Positions 1 through 8,015 of a stretch of DNA of 47,583 nt are shown one piece after another (the stretch's first letter is position 1; each line of letters starts with the position of its first letter). The DNA comes from an uncultured Bacteroidia bacterium (GTDB taxonomy: Bacteria; Bacteroidota; Bacteroidia; Bacteroidales; F082), in NCBI GenBank assembly GCA_902771635.1, contig CACXXW010000004.1:1-47583 (forward strand), in the 5' to 3' direction. The notes under the pieces were generated by a model that was given only the letters and a program-made list of their open reading frames with translations, made no database searches and was not told the DNA's origin. The position numbers and the translations under genes are program-made.

Positions 1-10
1 AGTTTTTTCT

Positions 11-18
11 TATCTTTG
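11..18 (+). promoter_or_regulatory. Bacteroidetes -7 promoter element for the DIP1984-family gene
   Basis: TATCTTTG matches the Bacteroidetes -7 consensus TAnnTTTG and lies 40 bp before the ATG at 59. The -33 element would fall outside or at the very edge of the window. Confidence 0.6.
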
Positions 19-58
19 CGCCAAATTCGAAGAATCAACGGAGTTAAATCCATTCCCT

Positions 59-514
59 ATGAAACTCGCAGAAGCATTAAGCATCAGGAAAGACCTGCAA
101 AAGCGCATCCAACAATTAGGACAGCGCATACAGAACAACGTGAAAGTGCAGGAGGGCGACATGCCTTCGGAAGAGCCTTTGGAGCTGATGAAGGAACTCG
201 ACGCCTGCCTCACGCAACTCGAAGACCTCATCTGGCGCATCAACGCCACCAACATGCAGACCACCAATGCCCAGGGCGTCACCCTCACCCAACTCATGGC
301 CCGCAAGGACGTGCTGACCATGCGCGTCAGCAACCTGCGCAGGATCTTCGACACCGCCTCGGCGGGACAAGACCGCTATTCGCGCTCAGAGATCAAGACG
401 GTGACCGTGATCGACGTGAAAGCCATCGGAAAGAAGGTGGACGAATGCTCCGCGCAGCTGCGCCAACTCGACATGGAGATACAATCGCTCAACTTCCAGA
501 CCGAGCTGGTCTGA
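59..514 (+). CDS. DIP1984 family protein
   Basis: This 151-residue protein has the layout of the DIP1984 family. It opens with MKLAEALSIRKDLQKRIQQL, has a VQEG segment near residue 35, a central acidic helix (LDACLTQLEDLIWRINATN), a RYSRSEIK motif near residue 107 and ends ELDMEIQSLN-type followed by an aromatic-Thr-Glu-Leu stretch. It is almost entirely helical with heptad-like hydrophobic spacing, so a coiled-coil fold is likely. The family has no firmly established biochemical function that I know of; older annotations call it septicolysin-like. It has no signal peptide and should be cytoplasmic. The ATG at 59 is preceded by a good TAnnTTTG promoter and the length is normal for the family. 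It stands alone, with a convergent small membrane protein downstream. Confidence 0.85.
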   Translation: MKLAEALSIRKDLQKRIQQLGQRIQNNVKVQEGDMPSEEPLELMKELDACLTQLEDLIWRINATNMQTTNAQGVTLTQLMARKDVLTMRVSNLRRIFDTASAGQDRYSRSEIKTVTVIDVKAIGKKVDECSAQLRQLDMEIQSLNFQTELV

Positions 515-723
515 ACCTTAGGGCATCCGCATTCATAGGGCGAACCGAACCCCCACTATGACCGTTGCCCGGAGCCGGCAGCACCCGTTCACGATGAACA
601 TCACGGCGCAGGCTCAGCACGTTGTCACCCGAATGCACGGCTTAGGCCGCACGGCGCACTACCGACCGGTTGACTATGGATGTCGGATGCCTTGTTTCTT
701 TACTTTTGTAGGGTGGAGCCCCA

Positions 724-951
724 TCAATACTCCTCCTCGCGTTCTATGCCCATGAAGCCGAAGAGGCAGAGCAAGAGATAGAACGGCAACAATCCAAGGA
801 GGCCGGAGATGATACCGCCCTTCCAGGTGGGCTTGTTCATGACTGAGCGGCCCATGGCTTTCAACACCATGATGCCCACAATGGCCGACGCCATCAATAC
901 TGTTGCAATGATTAACCACATAATGCTCAATTGTTTTTTAGGTTTGTCCAT
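724..951 (-). CDS. Small two-helix membrane protein, unknown function
   Basis: Starting at the ATG at 951 gives 75 residues: a basic N-terminus (MDKPKKQL), a first hydrophobic helix (roughly residues 10-30, IMWLIIATVLMASAIVGIMV), a short loop with a lysine-tryptophan-lysine segment, and a second helix rich in Leu and Gly (GLLGLLPFYLLLCLFGF), ending in acidic residues EREEEY. An in-frame ATG at 1044, 17 bp after the TonB receptor stop, would add 31 polar residues and would make it part of that operon by translational coupling. I prefer the shorter form because its basic N-terminus precedes the first membrane helix. No family was recognised. The second half of the intergenic stretch 515-723 holds no supported gene. 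Confidence 0.45.
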   Translation of the reverse strand: MDKPKKQLSIMWLIIATVLMASAIVGIMVLKAMGRSVMNKPTWKGGIISGLLGLLPFYLLLCLFGFMGIEREEEY

Positions 952-1060
952 TGGGTTGCAATAATCGTACCAACTTTGTTGGCCTGAGAATAAAGACGCA
1001 GCCATAGATTCCATGCCTCCCACATACCCGCGCGGGAATGACATGGCTGCTAACTCTAGA

Positions 1061-2929
1061 CTAATACCTAAACTCCCCCATCACCTCAAAACTCCTCCCT
1101 GGCATGGCACGCCAAATGACGTTCTGGTAGTCCTTGTCGGTGAGGTTGTTGCAGCGCAACTCGAAGGCAAAGAACTCCTGTTCGTTATAAGAGGTGCTGC
1201 GGCGACCCGTCACCTCAACGGTATAGCTCAGGTTCCAGGTCTTCCATTGCGTGTTGAGGAACACATTGGCATGGTGGCGCGGGATGTAAATCAACTGTTT
1301 GCCATTGGTGCCTTGGGCAACGGCTTTCTCGCTCTCATCGGTGGTGACGGTGAAGACATAGTTGCCCGACAACGTGACCTTCCAATCCTCCTTGACAAAA
1401 GCCGCATCGATATGGTTCTCTATGCCGCGCGCATAAACCTTGGACACGTTCTCAGGCACCCAGAATCGGTACGAGGTCGGCATCCATTGGATCCAGTTCT
1501 TCACGTTGGAGAAATAGCCGCCCGTGCGCAGGTCGAGCTTAAAAGGGCCTTTTTGCAGGCCATATTTCACGGCTAAGTCGACCGTGCGACCGTTCTCGGG
1601 CAAGAGGTCAGGGTTGCCGCCAGGATACCAATAAAGGTCGTTCAACGAGGGGTTGCGGTAGTTGTGGCTATAGCCCAAGGTGAAACTCAAAGCCTTATAA
1701 AAGGGCATCTGATACGAGAAAGTGGCCGTCGGGAAAAGCCCCATGCCCTTGCCGTCGGCCCAGTCGTAGCGGGCGGTAAGGTTGAGTTGGGCACAATCGA
1801 AAGGCTCGCCGCCAATAGCCGCGTAGGCCGACACAAGATTGCGGAGTTTCTGTCCCGTGTAATTGTTGCTCCTCACCTGCTCGTTGTCCCATTGCAACTT
1901 GGCCTTCAGCGTCCAGCTCTGGTAAAGATGCTGCTCCAAATTGGCGATTTGGTGCAGAATCAAGGCGTGGTTCTGTGAATTAATAAAGGTGACGGAATCG
2001 TCGGTCACAGGGTTGCGCGTCAAAAGGAAATAACGTTGGTTTTCCACGAAGGCCGCCGACTTCAACTGCAAGCTGCCTGTCTCCCAGAAGGTCTTGAAGG
2101 AAACAAAGTTGCGGGAGAAATTATCTCGTGTCCATTCCTCTGAGTTGAGGTTGAACACGTTAGGCATGATGGGCGGCAGGTTGCGGTTGTTCCATTGGTT
2201 CCACGACGACACGGAGATGACGCTCTTGCCCAACAACACGCTCATCTCGGGCATCACGCCGTAGTCGACAAAGTCGGCATTGCGCTGTTTCATTGTCTCA
2301 TGCGGTATGGTGGCCAAGTTCTCGTATTCAAAGTCATTGTCCGAGGAGTTGCGGTAGGCTTTCACGCGAAACGAGAACCGTTTGCCATAGTTGCCCACGG
2401 TGATGAAGCTGCCGAGGGTGTTGAAACTGCCATAGGTCTGTTTGAGGTCGAGGAGAAAGCCGTCGCCGAAGTGGTGCGTGTTGTCGATGTTGACCGCACC
2501 GCCCAAGCCGCCACTGTTGTTGGAGGTGCCACTACCCCAGTTGAGGCTGACGTCATCGGCCAGAAACACGGGGATAGTGCTGAAGTCGACCTGTCCGAGG
2601 CTGGGCGCATTGAGTTGGAAGCCGTTCCAAAGCACCAAGGTGTGGCTGGCCGTCGTGCCACGAAACGAAGCCGTGGAAGTACCGCCCGGGCCGTAGGTCT
2701 TGATAAATACGGGACTGTGCTGAATCAACAGATCCGAAAGGCTTGAGGTGCTTTTGGACTGCAGCACAAGGGTGTCGAGCTTACGGGCCACCAAAGGCTT
2801 CAAGGTCTCCACCGACTCTTTGTCGCCGATCACCTCGACGGATTGCAGCAGAATAGTATCTTGGGCATGAAGCTGCGAAAGCATCATGCCCAAGAATATC
2901 AAGACAATAACTCTGAAATAACGGTTCAA
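1061..2929 (-). CDS. TonB-dependent outer membrane receptor, BtuB-like size
   Basis: This 622-residue protein starts with a signal peptide (residues 1-23, cut after LHAQ). A plug domain follows (about 30-150: VEVIGDK, SLSDLLIQHSPVFIKTYG, SFRGTTASHTLVLWNG, GGLGGAVNI), and then a long beta-barrel of alternating aromatic strands. It ends in GEFRY, the terminal-aromatic signature of outer-membrane proteins. The length is that of small-substrate receptors such as BtuB/CirA; it lacks the extra N-terminal carboxypeptidase-like domain of SusC. Its ATG overlaps the stop of the MORN-repeat gene by four bases (ATGA), so the two are co-translated. No riboswitch or SusD gene is adjacent, so the substrate cannot be read from context. 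Cobalamin is one possibility because of the distant corrinoid operon at 35-40 kb, but that link is inference. Confidence 0.85.
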   Translation of the reverse strand: MNRYFRVIVLIFLGMMLSQLHAQDTILLQSVEVIGDKESVETLKPLVARKLDTLVLQSKSTSSLSDLLIQHSPVFIKTYGPGGTSTASFRGTTASHTLVLWNGFQLNAPSLGQVDFSTIPVFLADDVSLNWGSGTSNNSGGLGGAVNIDNTHHFGDGFLLDLKQTYGSFNTLGSFITVGNYGKRFSFRVKAYRNSSDNDFEYENLATIPHETMKQRNADFVDYGVMPEMSVLLGKSVISVSSWNQWNNRNLPPIMPNVFNLNSEEWTRDNFSRNFVSFKTFWETGSLQLKSAAFVENQRYFLLTRNPVTDDSVTFINSQNHALILHQIANLEQHLYQSWTLKAKLQWDNEQVRSNNYTGQKLRNLVSAYAAIGGEPFDCAQLNLTARYDWADGKGMGLFPTATFSYQMPFYKALSFTLGYSHNYRNPSLNDLYWYPGGNPDLLPENGRTVDLAVKYGLQKGPFKLDLRTGGYFSNVKNWIQWMPTSYRFWVPENVSKVYARGIENHIDAAFVKEDWKVTLSGNYVFTVTTDESEKAVAQGTNGKQLIYIPRHHANVFLNTQWKTWNLSYTVEVTGRRSTSYNEQEFFAFELRCNNLTDKDYQNVIWRAMPGRSFEVMGEFRY

Positions 2930-3696
2930 GGCTTCTTCACTTCCTTTTTAACGTCCTGCAACTTCACTTTATCCATCTTTTCTACCCCTTGAACCTTTTT
3001 GGCACCAGATTCCATTTTCAGCTCTTTTCCCTTCTTCAGATCCTTTTCTTTATCTTCCTGCGGTTTCTGCTTCTGAGCGTAGGTCTTTTCCTTACCTTGA
3101 AGCTTGCCGTTTTTGTATGAAGCCTCTTTCTTGAGGGAGCCGTCCTCATAGAAAGACTGTTGCAGTCCATTGAACTGGCCATCCTTATACTCGATGGTCA
3201 TTTTCTTGACACCGCTCTCATAGAACCAGGTGGTCAGGCCATTGCGATAGCCCTCTTTGTATTCCGCCACCTCAAGGTTACCGCCCTTCTCATAGCAAAG
3301 CACCTGCTTGCCGTCCAGGACACCGTTTTTATAGGTGTTCATCTTCGAGAGGCGACCACCACGGAACCACTCGCTGCATTGTCCTTCGAGCATATCATTC
3401 TTATATTCAGCCTTTTTCGTAATCGAACCCGTCTTATCGATCTCAATAAAAACGCCGTTTTTCTTACCGTTTTGGTAATTCACAATCTTCTTGGGCAAAT
3501 AGGTGTTGTTGTTGAAATACTCAATCCATGTACCTTCTTTCTTTCCATTCACGACATTACCCTCGATGGTGCATTCACCGGCATTGGTCGTAAACATTCC
3601 GTTTTTGGCTTTAGAAACATCCACGCTTTCGATGGTTTGCGCGAACATAGGCATGGCAAACAAAGCCATTGCAATGATAATCAAAGTTTTACGCAT
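2926..3696 (-). CDS. Exported MORN-repeat (YwqK-like) protein
   Basis: This 256-residue protein has a signal peptide (MRKTLIIIAMALFAMPMFAQ). It is followed by about seven repeats of the MORN-variant type (Y-K-N-G-x-x-x-G-x-x-x-x-x-Y-x-x-G-x-L), spanning about residues 45-205. The last 50 residues are very lysine-rich and charged (KEKDLKKGKELKMES and so on) and probably disordered. Databases often label this family toxin-antitoxin YwqK antitoxin, but the signal peptide and position argue for a cell-envelope role instead. It is the first gene of an operon whose second gene is the TonB-dependent receptor (four-base ATGA overlap). A partner or accessory role for that receptor is inference. Confidence 0.8.
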   Translation of the reverse strand: MRKTLIIIAMALFAMPMFAQTIESVDVSKAKNGMFTTNAGECTIEGNVVNGKKEGTWIEYFNNNTYLPKKIVNYQNGKKNGVFIEIDKTGSITKKAEYKNDMLEGQCSEWFRGGRLSKMNTYKNGVLDGKQVLCYEKGGNLEVAEYKEGYRNGLTTWFYESGVKKMTIEYKDGQFNGLQQSFYEDGSLKKEASYKNGKLQGKEKTYAQKQKPQEDKEKDLKKGKELKMESGAKKVQGVEKMDKVKLQDVKKEVKKP

Positions 3697-3720
3697 TTCT
3701 CTTTTCTTTTAATGATTGGA

Positions 3721-3728
3721 CAAAATTA
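3721..3728 (-). promoter_or_regulatory. -7 promoter element of the MORN/TonB operon
   Basis: The minus strand reads TAATTTTG, a TAnnTTTG match 25 bp before the ATG at 3696. Confidence 0.55.
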
Positions 3729-3820
3729 TAAAATTCACGGCAATTGGATGCAATTTTCATGCAAATTCTTTAAAATTCAGTTTTTTTTCGGAATTTCGCG
3801 GCATTATTATAGTGCTTTAT

Positions 3821-3942
3821 GTCACTGCGAGGAACGAAGCAGTCCAGAAAACTAGTTACCTAGATTAACTCCGTTGAATCTGCGATTTGCTTCGTCGTTT
3901 TCCGTTTTCACGGAATGAGGCCTCGCAATGACGCGAAGCGAC
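3821..3942. repeat. Dispersed palindromic repeat, family A, copy 1
   Basis: The outer arms GTCACTGCGAGGAACGAAGC and its near-complement (CTCGCAATGACGCGAAGCGAC) enclose a diverged centre that includes CCGTTTTCACGG. Related copies lie at 17857-17971 and 36436-36520. It sits in the divergent gap between the MORN operon and the 99-residue gene. Confidence 0.7.
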
Positions 3943-3964
3943 AACAAGAAAAACTTCATAACCC

Positions 3965-4264
3965 ATGAAAAAAATCGAAGTCAAAAACTTTAAGCTCTAC
4001 ACCACGGCGGTCATCAGCATCGAGTGGAAACAAGACCTGCTCAACGTCAACCTCGACCTCGCCATGATGCTCAAGATGATGCGCATGGAAGGCCTCACCG
4101 AAGCCGACATCGAGCATTACAGCAAAAGCGGACAACCCATCCCCTTCAAGAAGGTGACGCTCATCCTCTTCCAGGACGACAACAAGCCTGGACAATACTA
4201 CACGGATGAGTCATTCTGCGAAGATGATGACCCGACGGTGTTTTATGTGGAAATCAAAGAATAA
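3965..4264 (+). CDS. Conserved-looking hypothetical protein, 99 residues
   Basis: I do not recognise this protein. It is compact, soluble and acidic at the C-terminus, with a Met-rich helix (LAMMLKMMRMEGLTEADIEHY, about residues 31-51) flanked by beta-like segments (KLYTTAVISIEW before it; KKVTLILFQDD and TVFYVEIKE after it). It has no signal peptide, membrane segment or cysteine cluster beyond one Cys. The codon use matches neighbouring genes and the reading frame is clean. It starts 22 bp after repeat family A copy 1 and I see no convincing TAnnTTTG immediately upstream. It is convergent with the NfnAB-type gene, separated by a nested hairpin. Confidence 0.7.
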   Translation: MKKIEVKNFKLYTTAVISIEWKQDLLNVNLDLAMMLKMMRMEGLTEADIEHYSKSGQPIPFKKVTLILFQDDNKPGQYYTDESFCEDDDPTVFYVEIKE

Positions 4265-4268
4265 CGTT

Positions 4269-4339
4269 TGTAGGGCTGTCACATTGTGGCAGCCGCTGTT
4301 TTCAACCCACAGCGGCTGCCGTAATACGACAGCCCTACA
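4269..4339. repeat. Nested perfect inverted repeat between convergent genes
   Basis: The outer arms TGTAGGGCTGTC (4269-4280) and GACAGCCCTACA (4328-4339) are perfect 12-bp complements. The inner arms GGCAGCCGCTGT (4288-4299) and ACAGCGGCTGCC (4309-4320) are a second perfect 12-bp pair. It could act as a bidirectional terminator for the two convergent genes, but it lacks a clear T-run, so a REP- or MITE-like element is equally possible. Confidence 0.7.
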
Positions 4340-4360
4340 ATCTGTTACCAATGCAATCTA

Positions 4361-6631
4361 TCAATGCAATGATTTAATGTACTCATCAATCGCCTTGGCG
4401 GCTTTCTTGCCGGCGCCCATGGCGAGGATGACCGTGGCGGCACCGCTCACTGCATCGCCACCGGCGAAGATGCCGGGACGTGAGGTCGTGCCCACCTCAT
4501 CGGCCACGATGCAACCCTTCTTGTTCAAATCGAGGTTGCGGGTCGTGCTGCCAATCAGCGGGTTCGGCGAAGTACCCAAAGCCATGATGATCATGTCGAC
4601 ATCGAGGACAAACTCCGAGTCCTTGATCGGGACAGGGCTTCTGCGGCCAGAAGCATCGGGCTCACCCAGTTCGCATTTCACGCACTTGAAGCCTTTCACC
4701 CAGCCGTTTTCGTCGCCCAGCACCTCAACAGGAGCCGTCAGCAGGTCGAAGATGACACCTTCTTCCTTGGCATGGTGCACCTCCTCAACTCTCGCAGGCA
4801 GCTCGGCCTCGGAACGGCGGTAGACGATATGCACCTCGGAACCGAGACGCAAAGCGGTACGAGCGGCATCCATAGCCACATTGCCACCACCGACCACGGC
4901 GACCTTCTTACCCACGAAGTTCGGGGTCTGATAGCCTTCCTTATAGGCGAAGAGCAAGTTGTTACGGGTCAGGAACTCATTGGCTGAGACCACACCGCAG
5001 AGGTTTTCGCCCGGCACGTTCATCATCATCGGGAAACCAGCACCCGAGCCGACGAAGACAGCTTCAAAGCCTTCGCGTTTTATCAACTCGTCGATGGTGA
5101 TGGTGCGACCGACAACCACGTCCTTTTCGAACTTGGCACCCAACTTACGCACGCTTTCCACTTCTTTCTTCACTACAGTGTCCTTAGGCAGACGGAACGA
5201 CGGGATACCATACATCAACACACCGCCCAATTCGTGCAAGGCCTCGAAGATGGTGACATCGTAGCCCATTGACAACAAGTCCTTGGCGCAGGTCAAACCT
5301 GAAGGACCGCTGCCGATGATGGCCACCTTGTGACCGTTCGGGATGCTCTGGCTGCTGAAGTGCAGGTCGTGCTCGATGGCATAGTCGCCAACGAAACGCT
5401 CCAGCTTACCGATAGCAATAGGCTCGAACTTCTTGCCCATCACGCAGGCGCCTTCGCACTGGGTCTCCTGCGGACACACACGACCGCAGACGGCCGGCAG
5501 TGCCGAGTCGCAGCTGATGACGCCAGCAGCACCTTCGAAGTCGCCTTTAGCCACACGAGCGATGAAATCGGGGATATTGACGTTGACAGGGCAATGTGCC
5601 ACGCATTGCGGGCTCTTGCAGTGCAGGCAGCGCTGGGCCTCCATGATGGCCATGTCGGCTGAATAGCCCAAGCACACCTCATCGAAGTTATGGGCGCGGA
5701 CTTCGGGCTTCTGTTCCGGCACTGGCACACGTTTTTTCTTGTCGAAAGTTTCTTCCGAGATGCCTCCGATATGGCACTTATGGCCTTCGGCTTTCTCCTC
5801 GGCTTGGAGTTGCTTACGTGTCACCACATTATTATACATGGCCTGACGCTTCATGGCCTCATCGAAGTCGACATCACGACCCAAGAACTCGGGACCATCG
5901 ATGCAGGTGAACTTGGTCTTGCCGGCGATGCTCACACGGCAGGCACCACACATGCCCGTACCGTCGACCATAATCGAGTTGAGCGACACCGTGCAACGGA
6001 TACCCAATTCCTCGCAGGTCTTGGTGGCAAACTTCATCATAATCATAGGACCGATAGCCACAGCCTCGTCATATTGTTTGCCGCTGGCGACCAATTGACG
6101 CAACACATCGGTCACCAAGCCCTTACGGCCTGTAGAGCCGTCATCGGACGTGACATACAAGTTACTGACTTCTGCCAGTTCCTTTTCAAAGATGAGCAAG
6201 TCCTTGGTACGGGCACCGATGATACAGTCGGCGGTGGCACCATGGTCATTGAGCCACTTCACTTGGGGATAAATCGGGGCGATACCCACACCGCCGCCGA
6301 TGAAGACGAACGAGCGTTTACGCAGTTCTTCAGCCGTCATCGTGGCAAACTCTGAGGGCTTGCCCAAGGGGCCGACAATGTCGGCGAAGCGGTCGCCTTC
6401 CTTGTATTCAGCCATTTTCTTGGTGGACTCACCGATGGCCTTGAACACGATGGTCACCGTTCCCCTGACGCGATGGTAATCGCTGATGGTCAATGGGATA
6501 CGTTCCGAGTGATCTTCCATCTTGATGATAAGGAACTGACCCGGAAGAGCCGAATGGGCGATACGCGGTGCATAGACGTCCATGAGGTAGGTCTCGGCCG
6601 CGAAGGTTTCTTTGTGTATAATCTCGAACAT
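4361..6631 (-). CDS. Fused NfnA-NfnB type flavoprotein (ferredoxin-NADP/NADH oxidoreductase; 'glutamate synthase' fusion)
   Basis: This 756-residue fusion has two parts. Residues 1-280 resemble PyrK/NfnA/SudB: an FAD-binding barrel (RIPLTISDY), an NAD-binding IGGGVGIAP (111-119), and a [2Fe-2S] site with D223, C228, C231 and C243. Residues 300-756 resemble NfnB/SudA/GltD: Cys ligands in CLHCKSPQCVAHCP (335-348) and CGRVCPQETQCEGAC, an FAD site IGSGPSGL, and an NADP site VGGGNVAMDAA. In known NfnAB the [2Fe-2S] cluster has one Asp ligand, which fits D223. NfnAB links NADH, reduced ferredoxin and NADPH by electron bifurcation; related sulfide dehydrogenases use sulfide or polysulfide. No large glutamate synthase subunit is adjacent, so the common glutamate-synthase label is doubtful. 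It is a single-gene unit with its own promoter. Confidence 0.88.
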   Translation of the reverse strand: MFEIIHKETFAAETYLMDVYAPRIAHSALPGQFLIIKMEDHSERIPLTISDYHRVRGTVTIVFKAIGESTKKMAEYKEGDRFADIVGPLGKPSEFATMTAEELRKRSFVFIGGGVGIAPIYPQVKWLNDHGATADCIIGARTKDLLIFEKELAEVSNLYVTSDDGSTGRKGLVTDVLRQLVASGKQYDEAVAIGPMIMMKFATKTCEELGIRCTVSLNSIMVDGTGMCGACRVSIAGKTKFTCIDGPEFLGRDVDFDEAMKRQAMYNNVVTRKQLQAEEKAEGHKCHIGGISEETFDKKKRVPVPEQKPEVRAHNFDEVCLGYSADMAIMEAQRCLHCKSPQCVAHCPVNVNIPDFIARVAKGDFEGAAGVISCDSALPAVCGRVCPQETQCEGACVMGKKFEPIAIGKLERFVGDYAIEHDLHFSSQSIPNGHKVAIIGSGPSGLTCAKDLLSMGYDVTIFEALHELGGVLMYGIPSFRLPKDTVVKKEVESVRKLGAKFEKDVVVGRTITIDELIKREGFEAVFVGSGAGFPMMMNVPGENLCGVVSANEFLTRNNLLFAYKEGYQTPNFVGKKVAVVGGGNVAMDAARTALRLGSEVHIVYRRSEAELPARVEEVHHAKEEGVIFDLLTAPVEVLGDENGWVKGFKCVKCELGEPDASGRRSPVPIKDSEFVLDVDMIIMALGTSPNPLIGSTTRNLDLNKKGCIVADEVGTTSRPGIFAGGDAVSGAATVILAMGAGKKAAKAIDEYIKSLH

Positions 6632-6675
6632 AATGATATGGAATATGAGTTAGTTTTTGCGAGAAAATTATCTTG

Positions 6676-6704
6676 CAAATATAGTGATTTTATTAAATTT
6701 CAAA
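6676..6704 (-). promoter_or_regulatory. Promoter of the NfnAB-type gene
   Basis: On the minus strand the -7 element is TATATTTG (6676-6683) and a TTTG lies upstream at 6701-6704, with 17 bp between them. That is close to the Bacteroidetes TTTG/TAnnTTTG arrangement. Confidence 0.6.
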
Positions 6705-6725
6705 GAAAAACACACAAAATTGCAC

Positions 6726-6753
6726 AAAAAAAGCCCCGAACAACTTCGGGGCT
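6726..6753 (-). terminator. Rho-independent terminator of the gyrA-TPR unit
   Basis: The stem AGCCCCGAA / TTCGGGGCT (6732-6753) with loop CAAC is followed on the minus strand by a run of T. It lies directly after the TPR gene stop. Confidence 0.8.
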
Positions 6754-6780
6754 CCTTTGTTACATTAAGTCGGGATGAAC

Positions 6781-7959
6781 TTATTCGCCCATCAAAGCCT
6801 TCACTTCATCCATCATGTTCAGCTTCACGTAGATGGAACGCAGCACGTTCTTCACATCGTCGGAAGGCTGGGCATCGTAGGCTTGCTTCAGATACGGCAG
6901 ACCCGTGCGAAGCAGTTCGTTGCCTTGTTCAATCAGGCTGTTGTACTGATCCTGTTCCTTCTTCGAGAAACCGGTGATTTCGTTGGCCTGTTCGATGTAC
7001 TTGTTGGCCATCGTGGTGTAAAGCACGCCGATGTTGTAGGTGGCATCGTAGTAGTCAGGCTTGATGCTGAGGGCTTGCTCGTAGTATTGACGGGCCTTGT
7101 CGGTGTCATACAGACCTTCGTTGGACTCGTCACCGTAGATGGTGCCAAGCACGAAGAGCAACTGAGCGTTATTGGGGTCGAGCTCAAGAAGCTTGGTAAG
7201 GTCTTGCACAGCTTCAGCGCCCTTGCCTTCCTTCAGGTAGGCATTCACCTTTTCAAGAATCAGGTTGGCGTCGCTGGGATCCTTCTCCAGACCAGCATTG
7301 ATCATGGCCATGGCTTGTTCGGCATTGCCCAGACCGTTGTAGCAAGCGGCAAGGTGACGGTAAACCTCAGCAGTTTCCGTTCCATTATTCTTCACCTCTG
7401 TGAAATAGGCCAAAGCCGTGTTGTAGTCCTCAGCTCTCAAAGCGGAAGTGGCGGCCAGGTTCAGCATCTCGTTGGCATCAGCACTACCAAGTGACTTGGC
7501 GATGTCGTAAGCCTTCTTGAACATAGGAGCAGCCTCGGCAAACTTACCGCTGTTGTAGTCATCGGCACCTTTAGTATAATAGGTGGTCATGACCGAACCC
7601 ACACGCTGATAAATATCCATCTTATTCTGTTGATCCTCCATAAATTCGGGATTCTTCATGCAGTTCATCAGTGATTCGTAGATAATTTCCAATGCGTTGG
7701 GAGCCTTGGCCATCAGAGCTTCATCACCCGATTGGAGGATGTTCTGGTAGATAGCGGCACGATACAACCAAGCCTGGGACTGGTCGTTGGGCTTCATGCC
7801 AAGGAATTGTTCGTGATTGACGCATTTCTCAATAGAAGCCATGGCCTTCTCATATTGGCCATTCTTGTTGTACATGAATGCATCGGTTCTGTCTTTCTTT
7901 TGGGCCATCATCACGTTGGCAGTGAGGGCGATGACCAGCAAAATCATTACTTTTTTCAT
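6781..7959 (-). CDS. Exported tetratricopeptide repeat protein
   Basis: This 392-residue protein has a signal peptide (MKKVMILLVIALTANVMMAQ). A succession of TPR-like helical pairs follows, for example AEAAPMFKKAYDIAKSLG, NTALAYFTEV...AEVYRHLAACYNGLGNAEQAMAMIN and DKARQYYEQALSIKPDYYDATYNIGVLY. It is probably a periplasmic or envelope scaffold protein; no catalytic domain is visible. It begins 56 bp downstream of gyrA with no TAnnTTTG in the gap, so it is probably read through from gyrA, and it is followed by a strong terminator. Homologues in this phylum are widespread and mostly uncharacterised. Confidence 0.85.
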   Translation of the reverse strand: MKKVMILLVIALTANVMMAQKKDRTDAFMYNKNGQYEKAMASIEKCVNHEQFLGMKPNDQSQAWLYRAAIYQNILQSGDEALMAKAPNALEIIYESLMNCMKNPEFMEDQQNKMDIYQRVGSVMTTYYTKGADDYNSGKFAEAAPMFKKAYDIAKSLGSADANEMLNLAATSALRAEDYNTALAYFTEVKNNGTETAEVYRHLAACYNGLGNAEQAMAMINAGLEKDPSDANLILEKVNAYLKEGKGAEAVQDLTKLLELDPNNAQLLFVLGTIYGDESNEGLYDTDKARQYYEQALSIKPDYYDATYNIGVLYTTMANKYIEQANEITGFSKKEQDQYNSLIEQGNELLRTGLPYLKQAYDAQPSDDVKNVLRSIYVKLNMMDEVKALMGE

Positions 7960-8015
7960 TTTCTCAATTATTTAAAGTTTTACAATTTCGTTAAGGTTAT
8001 TCTTTTCTATAGCAA

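Noticed and set aside
31-48. 13-bp match TCAACGGAGTTAA near the window start and inverted at about 3865
   Set aside because: Too short and isolated to call a repeat or attachment site.
558-755. Plus-strand open frame of 65 codons after the DIP1984 gene, and a TACTTTTG at 701-708
   Set aside because: The composition is not protein-like, it overlaps the convergent membrane protein gene, and the promoter-like motif has no gene after it.
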